From positions 372,001-436,000 of the forward strand of contig NZ_BOSJ01000004.1 in the NCBI RefSeq assembly GCF_018403285.1: a stretch of 64,000 nt of DNA. The letters run 5' to 3'. The notes under the pieces are model-generated. The model saw only the letters and a program-made list of their open reading frames with translations, ran no database searches and was not told where the DNA came from. Positions 17,307 to 26,578 of this stretch are shown piece after piece (position 1 is the stretch's first letter; each line of letters begins with the position of its first letter). Made by a program: the position numbers and the translations under genes. Source of the stretch: Paenibacillus sp. J45TS6. Its GTDB lineage: Bacteria; Bacillota; Bacilli; Paenibacillales; Paenibacillaceae.

Positions 17307-19727
17307 ATGCGGATGAAAAGCAAATGGATATTTATTCTCGCTTTGGTGCTCGGATTCAGCTCTAATCCCTACTTCGGTTCAGCATCAGGCCAGTCTAATC
17401 GATCAAGTGCAGAGATGGGTAATTCCATTCAAATTGCCTTAGAAGAGACGGATCTGTCTTTGGAGGAGACTGGAAATGAACCTAGTGAGGATACTCAGGA
17501 GCAGGAAGCGGATCAAGCAGAGGAATCGGCTAAGAACGAGGAAGAACAGGAAGTAGCTGCTGAAGAAGAAGTTTCTGAGGGAACAGACACAGCAAACCCA
17601 ATATTATCTCTCGGTCCTTATCCGATTACGGCCACAAAAAAAGTGACAGAGAATGATAAACTCGAGCTTTTTATCGATGAGAAGAACGGGAATATTAGGC
17701 TGGTCGATAAATTAACAAAAAAAGAATGGCTTGGCGCACCCCAAGTAGACCGGACTACGATGCCAAATAATAAAAAATATATGGATTCTCCACTTCATAT
17801 TAAATACACCGAAGGGACGGATACAGTTCAGACGCACACTCTAAAAGAAAAAGAGAATGAACTGTCGATCGAGTATACCGAACTAGGGGCCAGGTTAAGC
17901 TTCCTGCTTCCTATAGAAAAGCTCGAAATTACTATGGAATATAAACTTCTTAGTAATGGTCTCGAAGTTCTTATACCTGAAGAATCTATTAAAGAAACGG
18001 GTACAGCTCGAATTGTAAGTTTAGAACCGTTGCCTTTTTTTAATGCAGCTGCGGGAGAAGAGAAAGGAGCTATCTTTATTCCTGACGGTTCTGGAGCGCT
18101 GATTCATTATAAAAAAGAACATCCGATGTTTTACTCAGGGTATTCAGAATATGTATATGGTGCAGACCCCATCTATGTAAGCGCGGAGCATACGAATATC
18201 GAGGCGAATTTCCGTAAAGCAAATCCACCCAAAGAAAAAATTGCAATGCCCGTATTTGGAAATTACCGCGGTGATGTTGGGTTTTTAGGAATCGTTACAG
18301 AAGGGGATTATGATGCCAAGATCAATGCCACCCCTTCCGGTATACGGAATATTCCGCTGTACCGCGTTTCTTCTGAATTTGTTTACCGCAAAAACGATGT
18401 AATTTTTATCGGGTCATCCGGTCAAATCCCTTTTTATCAAGGAGAACGGATTCCGGGAGAGAGACGGGCTCAGTTCATATTACTCCAAGGCGATGAAGCC
18501 GATTATGTAGGGATGGCAAAAGCCTATCGTGAGTATCTGACGACAAGTAAAGGAGTTACCCCAATTACGGAAAATGCTTCTTCCATGTCGATTCGTTTGG
18601 TCGGAGGAATCATGAGGGATGAGATCATAGGGAGTACATTTATTGAGATGACTACTTTCCGTGAAGCTCAGGAGATCATTGATCGTTTTGCTGAAGAAGG
18701 CATGACAAATATAAGGATTACACTGGAAGGGTATGGCAAGAACGGTTTATATGGAGATCAGCCTAAGCATTTCCCAATTTCCAAAAAGCTTGGAGGAGAA
18801 AAGGAATTACGAGAACTTGCTGCTTACGCAAAAGACCGCGGTATTAGTTTATATGTAGAAGCGAACTATGCTCGTGCTTATGAGGATAGCAGCGGAATAC
18901 GGAAAAGTAGAGACGGCATTAGAGGAATGGATCGGGAACTTGCCGTAAGCTCGGAATACGAAGTCTCCAGTGGATGGAATGATGACAGTGAAGTATTTTA
19001 CTGGCTCAAACCCGATCGAATCATTGAAAAATTCGTAAGCAAAGAACAAGAAAAATTCAAAAAAATAGGTGCTTCGGGTATTCAGTTTTCCTATTGGGGA
19101 GAGACACTCATGTCTGATCTGGATCCGAAAAGTATCTCTACAAGACAAAGCATTGCAGAGAAATGGATAAAAGCAATGGATACCGTGCGAAGCTCCGATT
19201 TAAAATCAGGAGTTAGTTACGGGAATGCGTATACTTACGGTCATATTGATACCATTGATAATGTACCGCTTGATTCCAGCCATTTTATTTATACAGATGA
19301 AACCGTTCCTTTCTACCAGATTGTACTCCGTGGCCTCATACCGTACAGCGCTAGTCCAACCAATCTGCGAGATGATGCGATTAATGAGAAACTTCGTATG
19401 ATTGAATATGGTGCGCTGCCAAGTATGCGACTCACTTTTCAGCCAACGAACCTGTTGCAGCGAACAATGGAAGATGAACTGTGGAGCTCCGAATACACGT
19501 ACTGGTCTTCCGTGGCTGCTGAAGAATTTGGTCAGTTACAGGAGTTATATAAGCAGCTTGAGGGAGCAGTCATTGAAGATCATAAGCAGATTGAAAGCGA
19601 GGTCTATGTTACTACCTACAGTAATGATATCTCTGTATATGTAAATTATCGTACAGAAGCAGCTGTGATAGAAGGATTGACTGTACCTGCGCTTGGATAC
19701 ATCGTGCAAGAAGGAGGGGGAGCATAA
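17307..19727 (+). CDS. Secreted DUF5696 protein, probable glycosidase-like barrel
   Basis: The 806-residue protein has a signal peptide (about 1-28), a Glu-rich low-complexity linker (about 45-95), a beta-rich N-terminal domain (about 100-400) and a C-terminal alpha/beta-barrel region (about 400-720) with strand ends such as NIRITLEGYGKNG, ISLYVEANYARAYED and GIQFSYWGETLMSD. This order recalls large glycoside hydrolases with a beta-sandwich before a TIM barrel, and the sequence fits the domain of unknown function DUF5696 often found beside sugar importers in Paenibacillus. Acidic residues on barrel strands are candidates for catalysis, but no family is proven. ATG 17307 fits the weak TAGGTG site; GTG 17298 would add three residues. 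Confidence 0.78.
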   Translation: MRMKSKWIFILALVLGFSSNPYFGSASGQSNRSSAEMGNSIQIALEETDLSLEETGNEPSEDTQEQEADQAEESAKNEEEQEVAAEEEVSEGTDTANPILSLGPYPITATKKVTENDKLELFIDEKNGNIRLVDKLTKKEWLGAPQVDRTTMPNNKKYMDSPLHIKYTEGTDTVQTHTLKEKENELSIEYTELGARLSFLLPIEKLEITMEYKLLSNGLEVLIPEESIKETGTARIVSLEPLPFFNAAAGEEKGAIFIPDGSGALIHYKKEHPMFYSGYSEYVYGADPIYVSAEHTNIEANFRKANPPKEKIAMPVFGNYRGDVGFLGIVTEGDYDAKINATPSGIRNIPLYRVSSEFVYRKNDVIFIGSSGQIPFYQGERIPGERRAQFILLQGDEADYVGMAKAYREYLTTSKGVTPITENASSMSIRLVGGIMRDEIIGSTFIEMTTFREAQEIIDRFAEEGMTNIRITLEGYGKNGLYGDQPKHFPISKKLGGEKELRELAAYAKDRGISLYVEANYARAYEDSSGIRKSRDGIRGMDRELAVSSEYEVSSGWNDDSEVFYWLKPDRIIEKFVSKEQEKFKKIGASGIQFSYWGETLMSDLDPKSISTRQSIAEKWIKAMDTVRSSDLKSGVSYGNAYTYGHIDTIDNVPLDSSHFIYTDETVPFYQIVLRGLIPYSASPTNLRDDAINEKLRMIEYGALPSMRLTFQPTNLLQRTMEDELWSSEYTYWSSVAAEEFGQLQELYKQLEGAVIEDHKQIESEVYVTTYSNDISVYVNYRTEAAVIEGLTVPALGYIVQEGGGA

Positions 19728-19730
19728 GAG

Positions 19731-20606
19731 ATGAGAAAATCAAAGCTCTCCATGCGAGGCAGACACATTCTAGAGGGGTATGGGTTTATTTCGATATGGA
19801 TCATAGGTTTCATGCTGTTTATGGCGTACCCCTTGGGTCAGTCCTTATATTATTCCCTAAATCATCTTACGGTCACTGAAAAGGGGCTCGTTGCAGAGTT
19901 TGCTGGACTTACAAATTACCGAGCTGCCTTTACGACAGATGTTGATTTTTTACCGTTACTCCAAAAAACAATGACCACCATGCTTACACAAGTACCACTT
20001 ATTCTTATCTTTGCCATGTTTAGTGCACTACTGCTGAATCGGAATTTTAAAGGCAGAGTGATCTTTCGCGGAATCTTCTTTTTGCCCGTGATTATTGCTT
20101 CGGGTGCCATTTTAAGAGAACTACTCGAGCAAGGAGCGGCCCAGCTTCCTATTTTTTATCAATATGGACTCTTTGGGATGCTGAATGATTTTATTCCCGG
20201 TGCTGTTCTTGGTCCCTTATTAAAATATGCAGACTCTCTTACCCTGGTCATGTGGGATGCCGGTGTACAGATCCTCATCTTTATTGCTGGACTACAGACG
20301 ATTTCTCCTTCTTTATACGAGGCAGCAAAGTGTGACGGAGCGACCAAATGGGAGGCTTTCTGGAAAATTACTTTTCCGATGATTATGCCGATGATCTTTG
20401 TAAATACACTCTACAGTGTAGTGAACTCGTTCACGAAAACGGATAACCATATCATGAACCACATTATGAATAATGTATTTAAAACAAATAATTATGCCTA
20501 TGGTTCTGCAATGGGTTGGATTTACTTTATCGTGATTTCGATTGTACTGGCTGTAATCTTCTTCTTATTCAGAAAAAGCTTGCTGCAGACAGAGGGGAGG
20601 GCTTGA
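19731..20606 (+). CDS. Sugar ABC transporter permease, MalF/UgpA type (pair 2)
   Basis: This 291-residue protein has six membrane helices and the EAA loop EAAKCDGATKWEAFWKITFP near residues 195-214. It is a second MalF-type subunit, clearly different in sequence from the one encoded at 13395. It starts three bases after the DUF5696 gene and is followed by its partner two bases after its stop. A second complete permease pair in one block suggests either two importers for related sugars or one that feeds from two binding proteins. Confidence 0.93.
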   Translation: MRKSKLSMRGRHILEGYGFISIWIIGFMLFMAYPLGQSLYYSLNHLTVTEKGLVAEFAGLTNYRAAFTTDVDFLPLLQKTMTTMLTQVPLILIFAMFSALLLNRNFKGRVIFRGIFFLPVIIASGAILRELLEQGAAQLPIFYQYGLFGMLNDFIPGAVLGPLLKYADSLTLVMWDAGVQILIFIAGLQTISPSLYEAAKCDGATKWEAFWKITFPMIMPMIFVNTLYSVVNSFTKTDNHIMNHIMNNVFKTNNYAYGSAMGWIYFIVISIVLAVIFFLFRKSLLQTEGRA

Positions 20607-20607
20607 T

Positions 20608-21600
20608 ATGTTGAAATCCGTTATTAGAAGATGGACAATGCCTTCTACTGTTTTATCTGATAAGCAAGAGTTGGGTTGGCAAATTCGAGCTGTACGAAAA
20701 TCGGGACAAACCATTAAAGGCATCCTTTTTTATCTCACCATTTTAAGCTTATCTTTTGTTTTCATGTACCCACTACTATACATGGTATCCAAATCACTAA
20801 TGCGACCGCAAGATATTGCAGATGCAACCATACGATGGATCCCTAAAGAGTTCAGCTTAGTCAATTACAGTATTGCCATGAACGAGATTAATTTTTGGAG
20901 AGGACTTCTCAACAGCTCCATTATTTCGTTTGGCAGTGCTGTACTTCAAGTATTAAGTTGTTCATTAGTGGGTTATGGCTTTGCACGTTATCGGTTTCCA
21001 GGGCAAGCTCTATGGATGGCTCTTGTCGTATTTACGTTTTTGGTACCTCCGCAAACGATTGTAGTCCCATTGTTTACGTTTTTTCTTGATTTAGGATGGG
21101 TGAACACTCATCTACCCTTTATCGTACCTTCTGCACTTGGTCATGGACTGAAGGGAGCATTGTTTGTCTTAATCTTTGTTCAATTCTACCGCAGGCTTCC
21201 TACGGTATTTGAGGAGGCAGCACGTATTGACGGGGCAGGGGCGTTTCGAACTTACTGGACGATCATGTTTCCTTTAGCCAAACCTGCGATGCTTGTTGTA
21301 TTTCTATTTTCAGTCGTATGGCATTGGAATGACTTATTTCAGCCGAATATGTATTTGTTGGTACCGGAATATTTTAACCTTGCTCAAAATATGGCTTTAT
21401 TTAATGGAAACGCAAATCTTGAATTTCAACAGGCAACTCAAAGTATTTCTGCCAGCAGTGCAATTGGTCTAGCTCCGACACTCCAAAATCAAATTATGGC
21501 GGCAGCTGTACTTACACTACTTCCTGTTCTTATTCTTTATATGTTTACACAACGATATTTTGTAGAAAGTGTGGAACGAAGCGGTATCGCAGGGGAATAG
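20608..21600 (+). CDS. Carbohydrate ABC transporter permease, MalG/UgpE type (pair 2)
   Basis: The 330-residue protein is a MalG-type subunit with a 40-residue N-terminal cytoplasmic extension, six membrane helices and EAA loop EAARIDGAGAFRTYWTIMFP. It is the last gene of the transporter block and is closed by a terminator shared with the convergent regulator gene. The loop between its last two helices is longer than in the pair-1 protein (NLAQNMALFNGNANLEFQQ...). Its start follows AGGGGAGGG in the end of the previous gene. Confidence 0.93.
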   Translation: MLKSVIRRWTMPSTVLSDKQELGWQIRAVRKSGQTIKGILFYLTILSLSFVFMYPLLYMVSKSLMRPQDIADATIRWIPKEFSLVNYSIAMNEINFWRGLLNSSIISFGSAVLQVLSCSLVGYGFARYRFPGQALWMALVVFTFLVPPQTIVVPLFTFFLDLGWVNTHLPFIVPSALGHGLKGALFVLIFVQFYRRLPTVFEEAARIDGAGAFRTYWTIMFPLAKPAMLVVFLFSVVWHWNDLFQPNMYLLVPEYFNLAQNMALFNGNANLEFQQATQSISASSAIGLAPTLQNQIMAAAVLTLLPVLILYMFTQRYFVESVERSGIAGE

Positions 21601-21651
21601 GGCGACGGTTATACTATGCATTTCTTATATGGATTTATCATGTTAAATTTA

Positions 21652-21700
21652 AAACGGCAGCACTCCCGCTATTACATGAGCCCGGGGGTGCTGCTGTTTA
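21652..21700. terminator. Terminator between the transporter block and its convergent regulator
   Basis: AAACGGCAGCACTCCC pairs with GGGGGTGCTGCTGTTT around about 16 bases. The downstream arm touches the last codons of the convergent regulator gene (stop at 21698). T runs are short, so it may be only partly effective. Confidence 0.75.
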
Positions 21701-22612
21701 TACGTCTACTTTTTCATAGTATAGTTTGAATACCAAGTCCTGATTATAGTTGCCGAACCCTGTTCCAAATAAAGTAGCTCCTCCGATATGCTCGGCATCT
21801 TCTTCCACGGCAATTCGAAACGTCCACTGTTTTGAGCGAATATCCACATCCTCTAGTGTTATATCTGAGATTTTATGTCCATCGATAAAGGTGCCGTCTT
21901 TGTTTACACGTAGCACCTTATACAGTCCATATTGGTTAATCTCATCCCACCACCATTCGGGTGTGAATTTGCCGCGCGATCCACCAAAATCTCCAGGGCT
22001 CGTCCAAATACCAAGCCGTATCCCATTGAAGAAGAAAGAGATATCGGAAGGCCAATTATCATTAGCCGAAGGAGCTTCGGAAGAAATCTCAAAGGAAATC
22101 TCAAGTTCCGTAGGTTCTTCGCTTTTTAGAATAAAATTCGCAGTTCGATACTCTACATAACCTTTTGTAAACCATAAAATTTTTGCGTTTACTCTTTCTG
22201 CATCAAGAAAATATCTGGGTTCGTCAAACATACCGATTACTTTTGTGGTTGTTGCAAGGCCGCAGGTTGGCTCAACAACGAAATCACTATAATGACCTAT
22301 GGATACGATGTATTCGTGGAACCTACGACGTGTTCTTTCTTTTTGAGGAAAGACAATTTCAATACCTTCCGTAGTCAGCTTACACATTTTCTTAGTCCCA
22401 TTTTGACCCGAAACAAGACTGGATGTAATAATTCCTGCTTTCTCTAGTTTCTTAACATGCATCGTCATGATCGCACTGCTTAAGTTTAGAGCTTGTGCTA
22501 GTTCTTTTACGTTCATATCTTGATGTGACAGCAGCTCAATCATTCGCAGCCTGACATCACTTGCAAGTGCCTCATACACAGGCAGATATAATTCATTTGT
22601 ACTAATGATCAT
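21698..22612 (-). CDS. ArsR-type winged-helix regulator with large beta-rich C-terminal domain
   Basis: The 304-residue protein has an N-terminal ArsR/HTH domain (about 8-90), with YEALASDVRLRMIELL and the recognition region VKELAQALNLSSAIMTMHVKKLEKAGII. A C-terminal region of about 200 residues is rich in W, G and beta strands and looks like a jelly-roll or sugar-binding fold rather than a metal sensor. The usual ArsR metal cysteines are absent. ATG 22612 is 11 bases after GAAGGAG; TTG 22636 lies before that site and is rejected. Facing the transporter block and sharing its terminator, it is a plausible local regulator that senses the imported sugar; this is inference. Confidence 0.8.
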   Translation of the reverse strand: MIISTNELYLPVYEALASDVRLRMIELLSHQDMNVKELAQALNLSSAIMTMHVKKLEKAGIITSSLVSGQNGTKKMCKLTTEGIEIVFPQKERTRRRFHEYIVSIGHYSDFVVEPTCGLATTTKVIGMFDEPRYFLDAERVNAKILWFTKGYVEYRTANFILKSEEPTELEISFEISSEAPSANDNWPSDISFFFNGIRLGIWTSPGDFGGSRGKFTPEWWWDEINQYGLYKVLRVNKDGTFIDGHKISDITLEDVDIRSKQWTFRIAVEEDAEHIGGATLFGTGFGNYNQDLVFKLYYEKVDV

Positions 22613-22766
22613 GAGAGTGAAGTCTCCTTCGGTCAATTGGTTATTCCAGTATATATTTGGAATTGATGGATTAATTATATTATAAATAGTTCTAGGATAC
22701 TATGCTAAGGTTTCTATAATATTTGATCATATTTATTCTTAATAGAATGAGCTAAGTATATTTACG

Positions 22767-22830
22767 AAAAAAGTAAAAAGGACTTTCTATCAAGCATCAT
22801 AGAAGAGCTTGTAGAAAATCCTTTTTACAA
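22767..22830 (-). terminator. Intrinsic terminator of the MFS gene
   Basis: On the minus strand GTAAAAAGGATTTTCTA pairs with TAGAAAGTCCTTTTTAC across a 22-base loop and is followed by TTTTTT. Confidence 0.88.
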
Positions 22831-22863
22831 ACGAGGCAACGAGATCGATATAAATAAATATGG

Positions 22864-24072
22864 TTATCGTGATCTAATAGACTTTCGTGAATAGAGTTTT
22901 GTCCGTACCCAAACCACATTAATGAGAAGAAGCACACCTGAAATAATAAAGAGACCTTCAATCCCAATAAAACCGGATAAGAACCCTCCGACTACAGCGC
23001 CAATCATATTTCCTAAAGCCAGTGTACTGCTGTTAAATCCAAAGGCCCGGCTTTCCATTCCGTCGGGGGTATACTTGCGAATTAGAGAGTTGACGCTCGG
23101 AAGCAGTCCTCCCATAAATACGCCCATGAGAAACCGGATCACGACAAGCTGCCATACACTATGGACGAAAGCTTGAGGTATCAGGGTTAAGGCCGCTCCA
23201 ATCAGTGCGAAAGTCAAGATTCGATGGGATCCAACCTTATCACTCAGTTTACCGAGTAGTGGAGAAGTAATCATATTTGAAATACCTGCTACTGCACTGA
23301 CCACTCCTGCAAAGAAAGCAAGATTCTCTGCTGTACCATGGAGCTTATGTACATATAGCGGCAAGAGTGACATGGGGCTTACCATTGCAAACTGCAGAAG
23401 AAATGTAACTGCAAATAACGCAGGTAATTGAGGCGCTTTTGTCAGCTCACGTAAACCTTCCATAACGGACTGCTGGGGCAGATGTGAAGCTTCTTCCCGA
23501 TCGAATTTTTCTCTAACCAAAAAGAGTGCCAGCATGGACGCAATAAATATAAGTGATCCCGTAATGTAAAAGATAGGTCTAAACCCTACCAGATCAGCTA
23601 GAATTCCGCCAATGAGGGGTCCAAGAATCGTACCTGCAACTTGTCCAGATTGAACCGTTCCCATTGCAAAACCCATTTGTTTTTTCGGTGTCGTTCCAGA
23701 AATAAGTGCTACAGCGGCGGGGTTAAAGCCAGATATTGTACCGTTTAATAAGCGAAGGAACAACAGATGCCAGGGGCTCGTAGCGAGTCCCATAAGGGCA
23801 ATTACAATCGCCATCCCGAATCCGGAGCGAAGCAACATGATTTTTCTGCCATATTTATCTGCGAGTTTTCCCCATAGAGGTTGAAAGATAAAGGATGTCA
23901 GAAAGTTAGCAGCAAAAATAAAACCTGCCCATAGTCCGATTTCTCGTTCACCTGTTACACCAAGGTCTTGAGCGAGATAAAGGGACAGAAACGGAGTTAC
24001 CATCGTCATGCCTGCGTTAACGAGAAACTGTCCGAACCAGAGCACAATGAGATTGACTTTCCATGATTTCAA
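22864..24072 (-). CDS. MFS drug exporter, DHA1 type (MdtG-like)
   Basis: The 402-residue protein has 12 membrane helices. The MFS motif A GKLADKYGRK lies between helices 2 and 3, repeated in part as GKLSDKVGSH in the second half, and the antiporter motif C is GTILGPLIGG in helix 5. These mark a proton-driven exporter of the DHA1 group, close to MdtG/YusP-like multidrug transporters. The start is TTG 24072, with AAGGAAG about 12 bases upstream. It runs divergently from hemE across 250 bases. The substrates cannot be told. Confidence 0.9.
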   Translation of the reverse strand: MKSWKVNLIVLWFGQFLVNAGMTMVTPFLSLYLAQDLGVTGEREIGLWAGFIFAANFLTSFIFQPLWGKLADKYGRKIMLLRSGFGMAIVIALMGLATSPWHLLFLRLLNGTISGFNPAAVALISGTTPKKQMGFAMGTVQSGQVAGTILGPLIGGILADLVGFRPIFYITGSLIFIASMLALFLVREKFDREEASHLPQQSVMEGLRELTKAPQLPALFAVTFLLQFAMVSPMSLLPLYVHKLHGTAENLAFFAGVVSAVAGISNMITSPLLGKLSDKVGSHRILTFALIGAALTLIPQAFVHSVWQLVVIRFLMGVFMGGLLPSVNSLIRKYTPDGMESRAFGFNSSTLALGNMIGAVVGGFLSGFIGIEGLFIISGVLLLINVVWVRTKLYSRKSIRSR

Positions 24073-24260
24073 GGCGCCAGTTCACTTCCTTTCTGCCGTT
24101 TCTTAAGTTGAGTGTTTCCATTACTTCAGTATAGCACACTGAATTTTTGTTATCGGTTAAGCAGTTTAATGACAGAAATTCTTTACAACTTCTTCAGATG
24201 TCTTTCATGTTAGGCAGAAAAGCTTCATCTAATTGTCAAGGGATGTTCGGTTTCCTATCC

Positions 24261-24289
24261 TTGTTACCTACTCATAAAAAGGGCATAAT
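24261..24289 (+). promoter_or_regulatory. Probable hemE promoter
   Basis: TTGTTA (24261-24266) and CATAAT (24284-24289) are separated by 17 bases, a good sigma-A promoter. Transcription would begin near 24296, about 28 bases before the hemE start, and AGGGGAGG lies in between. Confidence 0.65.
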
Positions 24290-24323
24290 GAAGTAAAGAC
24301 TTTACAATAGGGGAGGCCCCAAA

Positions 24324-25385
24324 ATGGCATACAATAATACGTTTATAGAAGCCAGCTTCAAAAGACAAGTAGATCGGTTGCCTGTATGGTACATGAGACA
24401 AGCGGGGCGCTATGACCCTGAATATCGGAAGATAAAAGAAAAATACACACTTTTGGAGATTTGTAAACAGCCGGAACTTGCAGCTGAGGTGACGATGTTG
24501 CCCGTACGCAAGCTGGGTGTGGATGCAGCTATTCTTTATTCCGACATTATGAATCCGGTAGCTTCTCTTGGTATTGACTTTGATATCGTCAAAGATATTG
24601 GGCCTGTCATCGATAATCCAATTCGCTCAGCGGCTGATATTGATCGTCTTAAACCCATTGATGTCGATAAGGATCTATCCCACATCATGGAGACGATCCA
24701 AATATTAGATCATGAACTTCAGGTTCCGCTTATTACTTTTGCAGGGGCGCCTTTTACAATAGCAAGCTATTTAATCGAAGGCCGTCCGTCGAAAAGTTAC
24801 ATACGAACGAAAGAAATGATGTACAGCGAGCCCGCTCTTTGGTTTACATTAATGGACAAACTTGGAGATATGGTAATTACTTATGTTCGTCATCAAATTG
24901 AAAATGGAGGAAAAGCTTTTCAGGTGTTTGACAGCTGGGTAGGAGCTCTTGCCCCGCAAGACTTCAAATACTATGTACTGCCTACCATTACTCGTATCTT
25001 TGATGAGCTGTCGGATCTAAAAGTACCTAAAATTTACTTCCCAGGCGTGAGTTCAGGTGAACTGCTTCCTACACTGCATGAGGTCAAAGCAGATATTATT
25101 GGTCTTGACTGGAGAGTCTCTATTACCGAAGGTCGCTTGCGACTCGGTGAGAAGTTTGCCGTACAAGGGAATCTAGATCCTTATGTGCTGACTGCCCCAA
25201 TGGACACGATTAAGAAATATGCCAAAGATATTATTGATCAAGGCATTCAGTCTCCTGGCTATATATTCAATCTGGGGCATGGTTTATTTCCAGAGGCTTC
25301 GATTGATAAATTGAAAGAACTTACAGATTATGTTCATGAATATTCAGAGCAAGCCATTCGTGCACAGAAGTCAACTGTATTTTAA
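24324..25385 (+). CDS. hemE: Uroporphyrinogen decarboxylase
   Basis: The 353-residue enzyme removes four carboxyl groups from uroporphyrinogen III to give coproporphyrinogen III in heme synthesis. Family landmarks are the N-terminal RLPVWYMRQAGRYDPEYR motif holding substrate-binding arginines, the YSDIM segment, SYLIEGRPSKSY, and the C-terminal NLGHGLFPEA motif. AGGGGAGG lies directly upstream of ATG 24324. hemH starts 27 bases after its stop, so the pair is an operon. The usual third gene of the Bacillales hemEHY cluster does not follow. Confidence 0.97.
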   Translation: MAYNNTFIEASFKRQVDRLPVWYMRQAGRYDPEYRKIKEKYTLLEICKQPELAAEVTMLPVRKLGVDAAILYSDIMNPVASLGIDFDIVKDIGPVIDNPIRSAADIDRLKPIDVDKDLSHIMETIQILDHELQVPLITFAGAPFTIASYLIEGRPSKSYIRTKEMMYSEPALWFTLMDKLGDMVITYVRHQIENGGKAFQVFDSWVGALAPQDFKYYVLPTITRIFDELSDLKVPKIYFPGVSSGELLPTLHEVKADIIGLDWRVSITEGRLRLGEKFAVQGNLDPYVLTAPMDTIKKYAKDIIDQGIQSPGYIFNLGHGLFPEASIDKLKELTDYVHEYSEQAIRAQKSTVF

Positions 25386-25412
25386 ATAAGACGAACAAGG
25401 ATGGATGAGATA

Positions 25413-26360
25413 ATGAATCAAATAGGTGTACTCGTCATGTCGTACGGCACTCCTCAAAGTATGGAGGATATTGAAGCATATTATACACATATTAGACGCG
25501 GGAATAAGCCAACGGAAGAGCAACTCGCTGAACTCACCGAACGATATGAAGCGATCGTTGGCGGAGTTTTTCCGCTTCGCGAGAATACAAACAAGCAAGT
25601 GGAATCATTAGAGCAAACTTTGAAACAGGATGCTAGAACCGCAGGTACTGAATATCGTTGTTATCAAGGTTTGAAGCATGCGAGCCCATTTATCGAAGAT
25701 GGAGTAGATGCGATGGCGGCAGACGGTATTAAAAAAGCAATTGGAATCGTACTTGCTCCTCATTACTCTACAATGAGTGTTGGTTCATATATTAAGAGAG
25801 CACAGGCAAAGGCAGAGGAACATGGGATAGAGATGAGTTTTATTGAATCCTATCATTTACATCCGAAGCTCATAGAGGCACTTACCATGCGAGTGGTTGC
25901 TAAGCTGAATGATTTTGAAGAGGCGGGAGCGATCCGCAAAGATGTTCGGGTATTGTTTAGTGCTCATAGTCTGCCGGCAAAAATCGTAGAGATGGGTGAC
26001 CCATATCCGGAGCAACTGCTTGAAACTTCCAAGGTTGTAGCAAAACAAGCTGGAGTAGAACGTTGGCAGTTCACTTGGCAAAGTGCAGGTCGTACAGCAA
26101 CGCCTTGGCTTGGACCGGATATTCTTGATACACTGCAGGAACTTAGCAAAGAAGAGGTTGAGGATGTACTGGTAGCACCTATTGGTTTTGTATCCGATCA
26201 TCTGGAAGTACTGTATGATCTGGATATTGAAGCAAAAGCGGTCGCTAAAGAACTGGATATGCGACTCATGCGCATCGATTCACTTAATAGTGACCCGCTT
26301 TATATGGAAGCACTGAGTGATGTTATTATTAGACGTGCTGATGAAAAGTGGAACGCTTAA
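25413..26360 (+). CDS. hemH: Ferrochelatase (coproporphyrin III type)
   Basis: The 315-residue protein inserts ferrous iron into coproporphyrin III in the Gram-positive coproporphyrin-dependent heme pathway. It opens with the family pattern GVLVMSYGTPQS and has the YCGLKHASP-like segment (YQGLKHASPFIED), the metal-site histidine in SAHSLP (near residue 182) and a C-terminal VAPIGFVSDHLEVLYDLDIEA with a conserved acidic residue. ATG 25413 gives the usual N terminus; ATG 25401 is also in frame but has no spacing from the AAGG upstream. hemY, normally next, is absent from this locus. Confidence 0.95.
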   Translation: MNQIGVLVMSYGTPQSMEDIEAYYTHIRRGNKPTEEQLAELTERYEAIVGGVFPLRENTNKQVESLEQTLKQDARTAGTEYRCYQGLKHASPFIEDGVDAMAADGIKKAIGIVLAPHYSTMSVGSYIKRAQAKAEEHGIEMSFIESYHLHPKLIEALTMRVVAKLNDFEEAGAIRKDVRVLFSAHSLPAKIVEMGDPYPEQLLETSKVVAKQAGVERWQFTWQSAGRTATPWLGPDILDTLQELSKEEVEDVLVAPIGFVSDHLEVLYDLDIEAKAVAKELDMRLMRIDSLNSDPLYMEALSDVIIRRADEKWNA

Positions 26361-26403
26361 TTAGTAATCTTATATAACGTGTGATTTGTGTTACATTCCA
26401 TTG

Positions 26404-26454
26404 AAATAACCGCAAGCAGCTCTTCATAGGAGCGCAGCTTCGCGGTTATTTTTG
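26404..26454 (+). terminator. Intrinsic terminator after hemH
   Basis: AAATAACCGCAAGC pairs with the GCTTCGCGGTTATTTTT arm, with an inner AGCTC/GAGC-type helix, followed by a T run. Confidence 0.85.
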
Positions 26455-26578
26455 TTTACCTATAATTCTATTTGTCTCTATGAATTCACACCAAATATCC
26501 TTTAAATGGTATAATAGATTCGTTTCATAGACTCGTTAAGATTACTTTACTAGTCAATTATAGTAAGAAGGAGATTTT

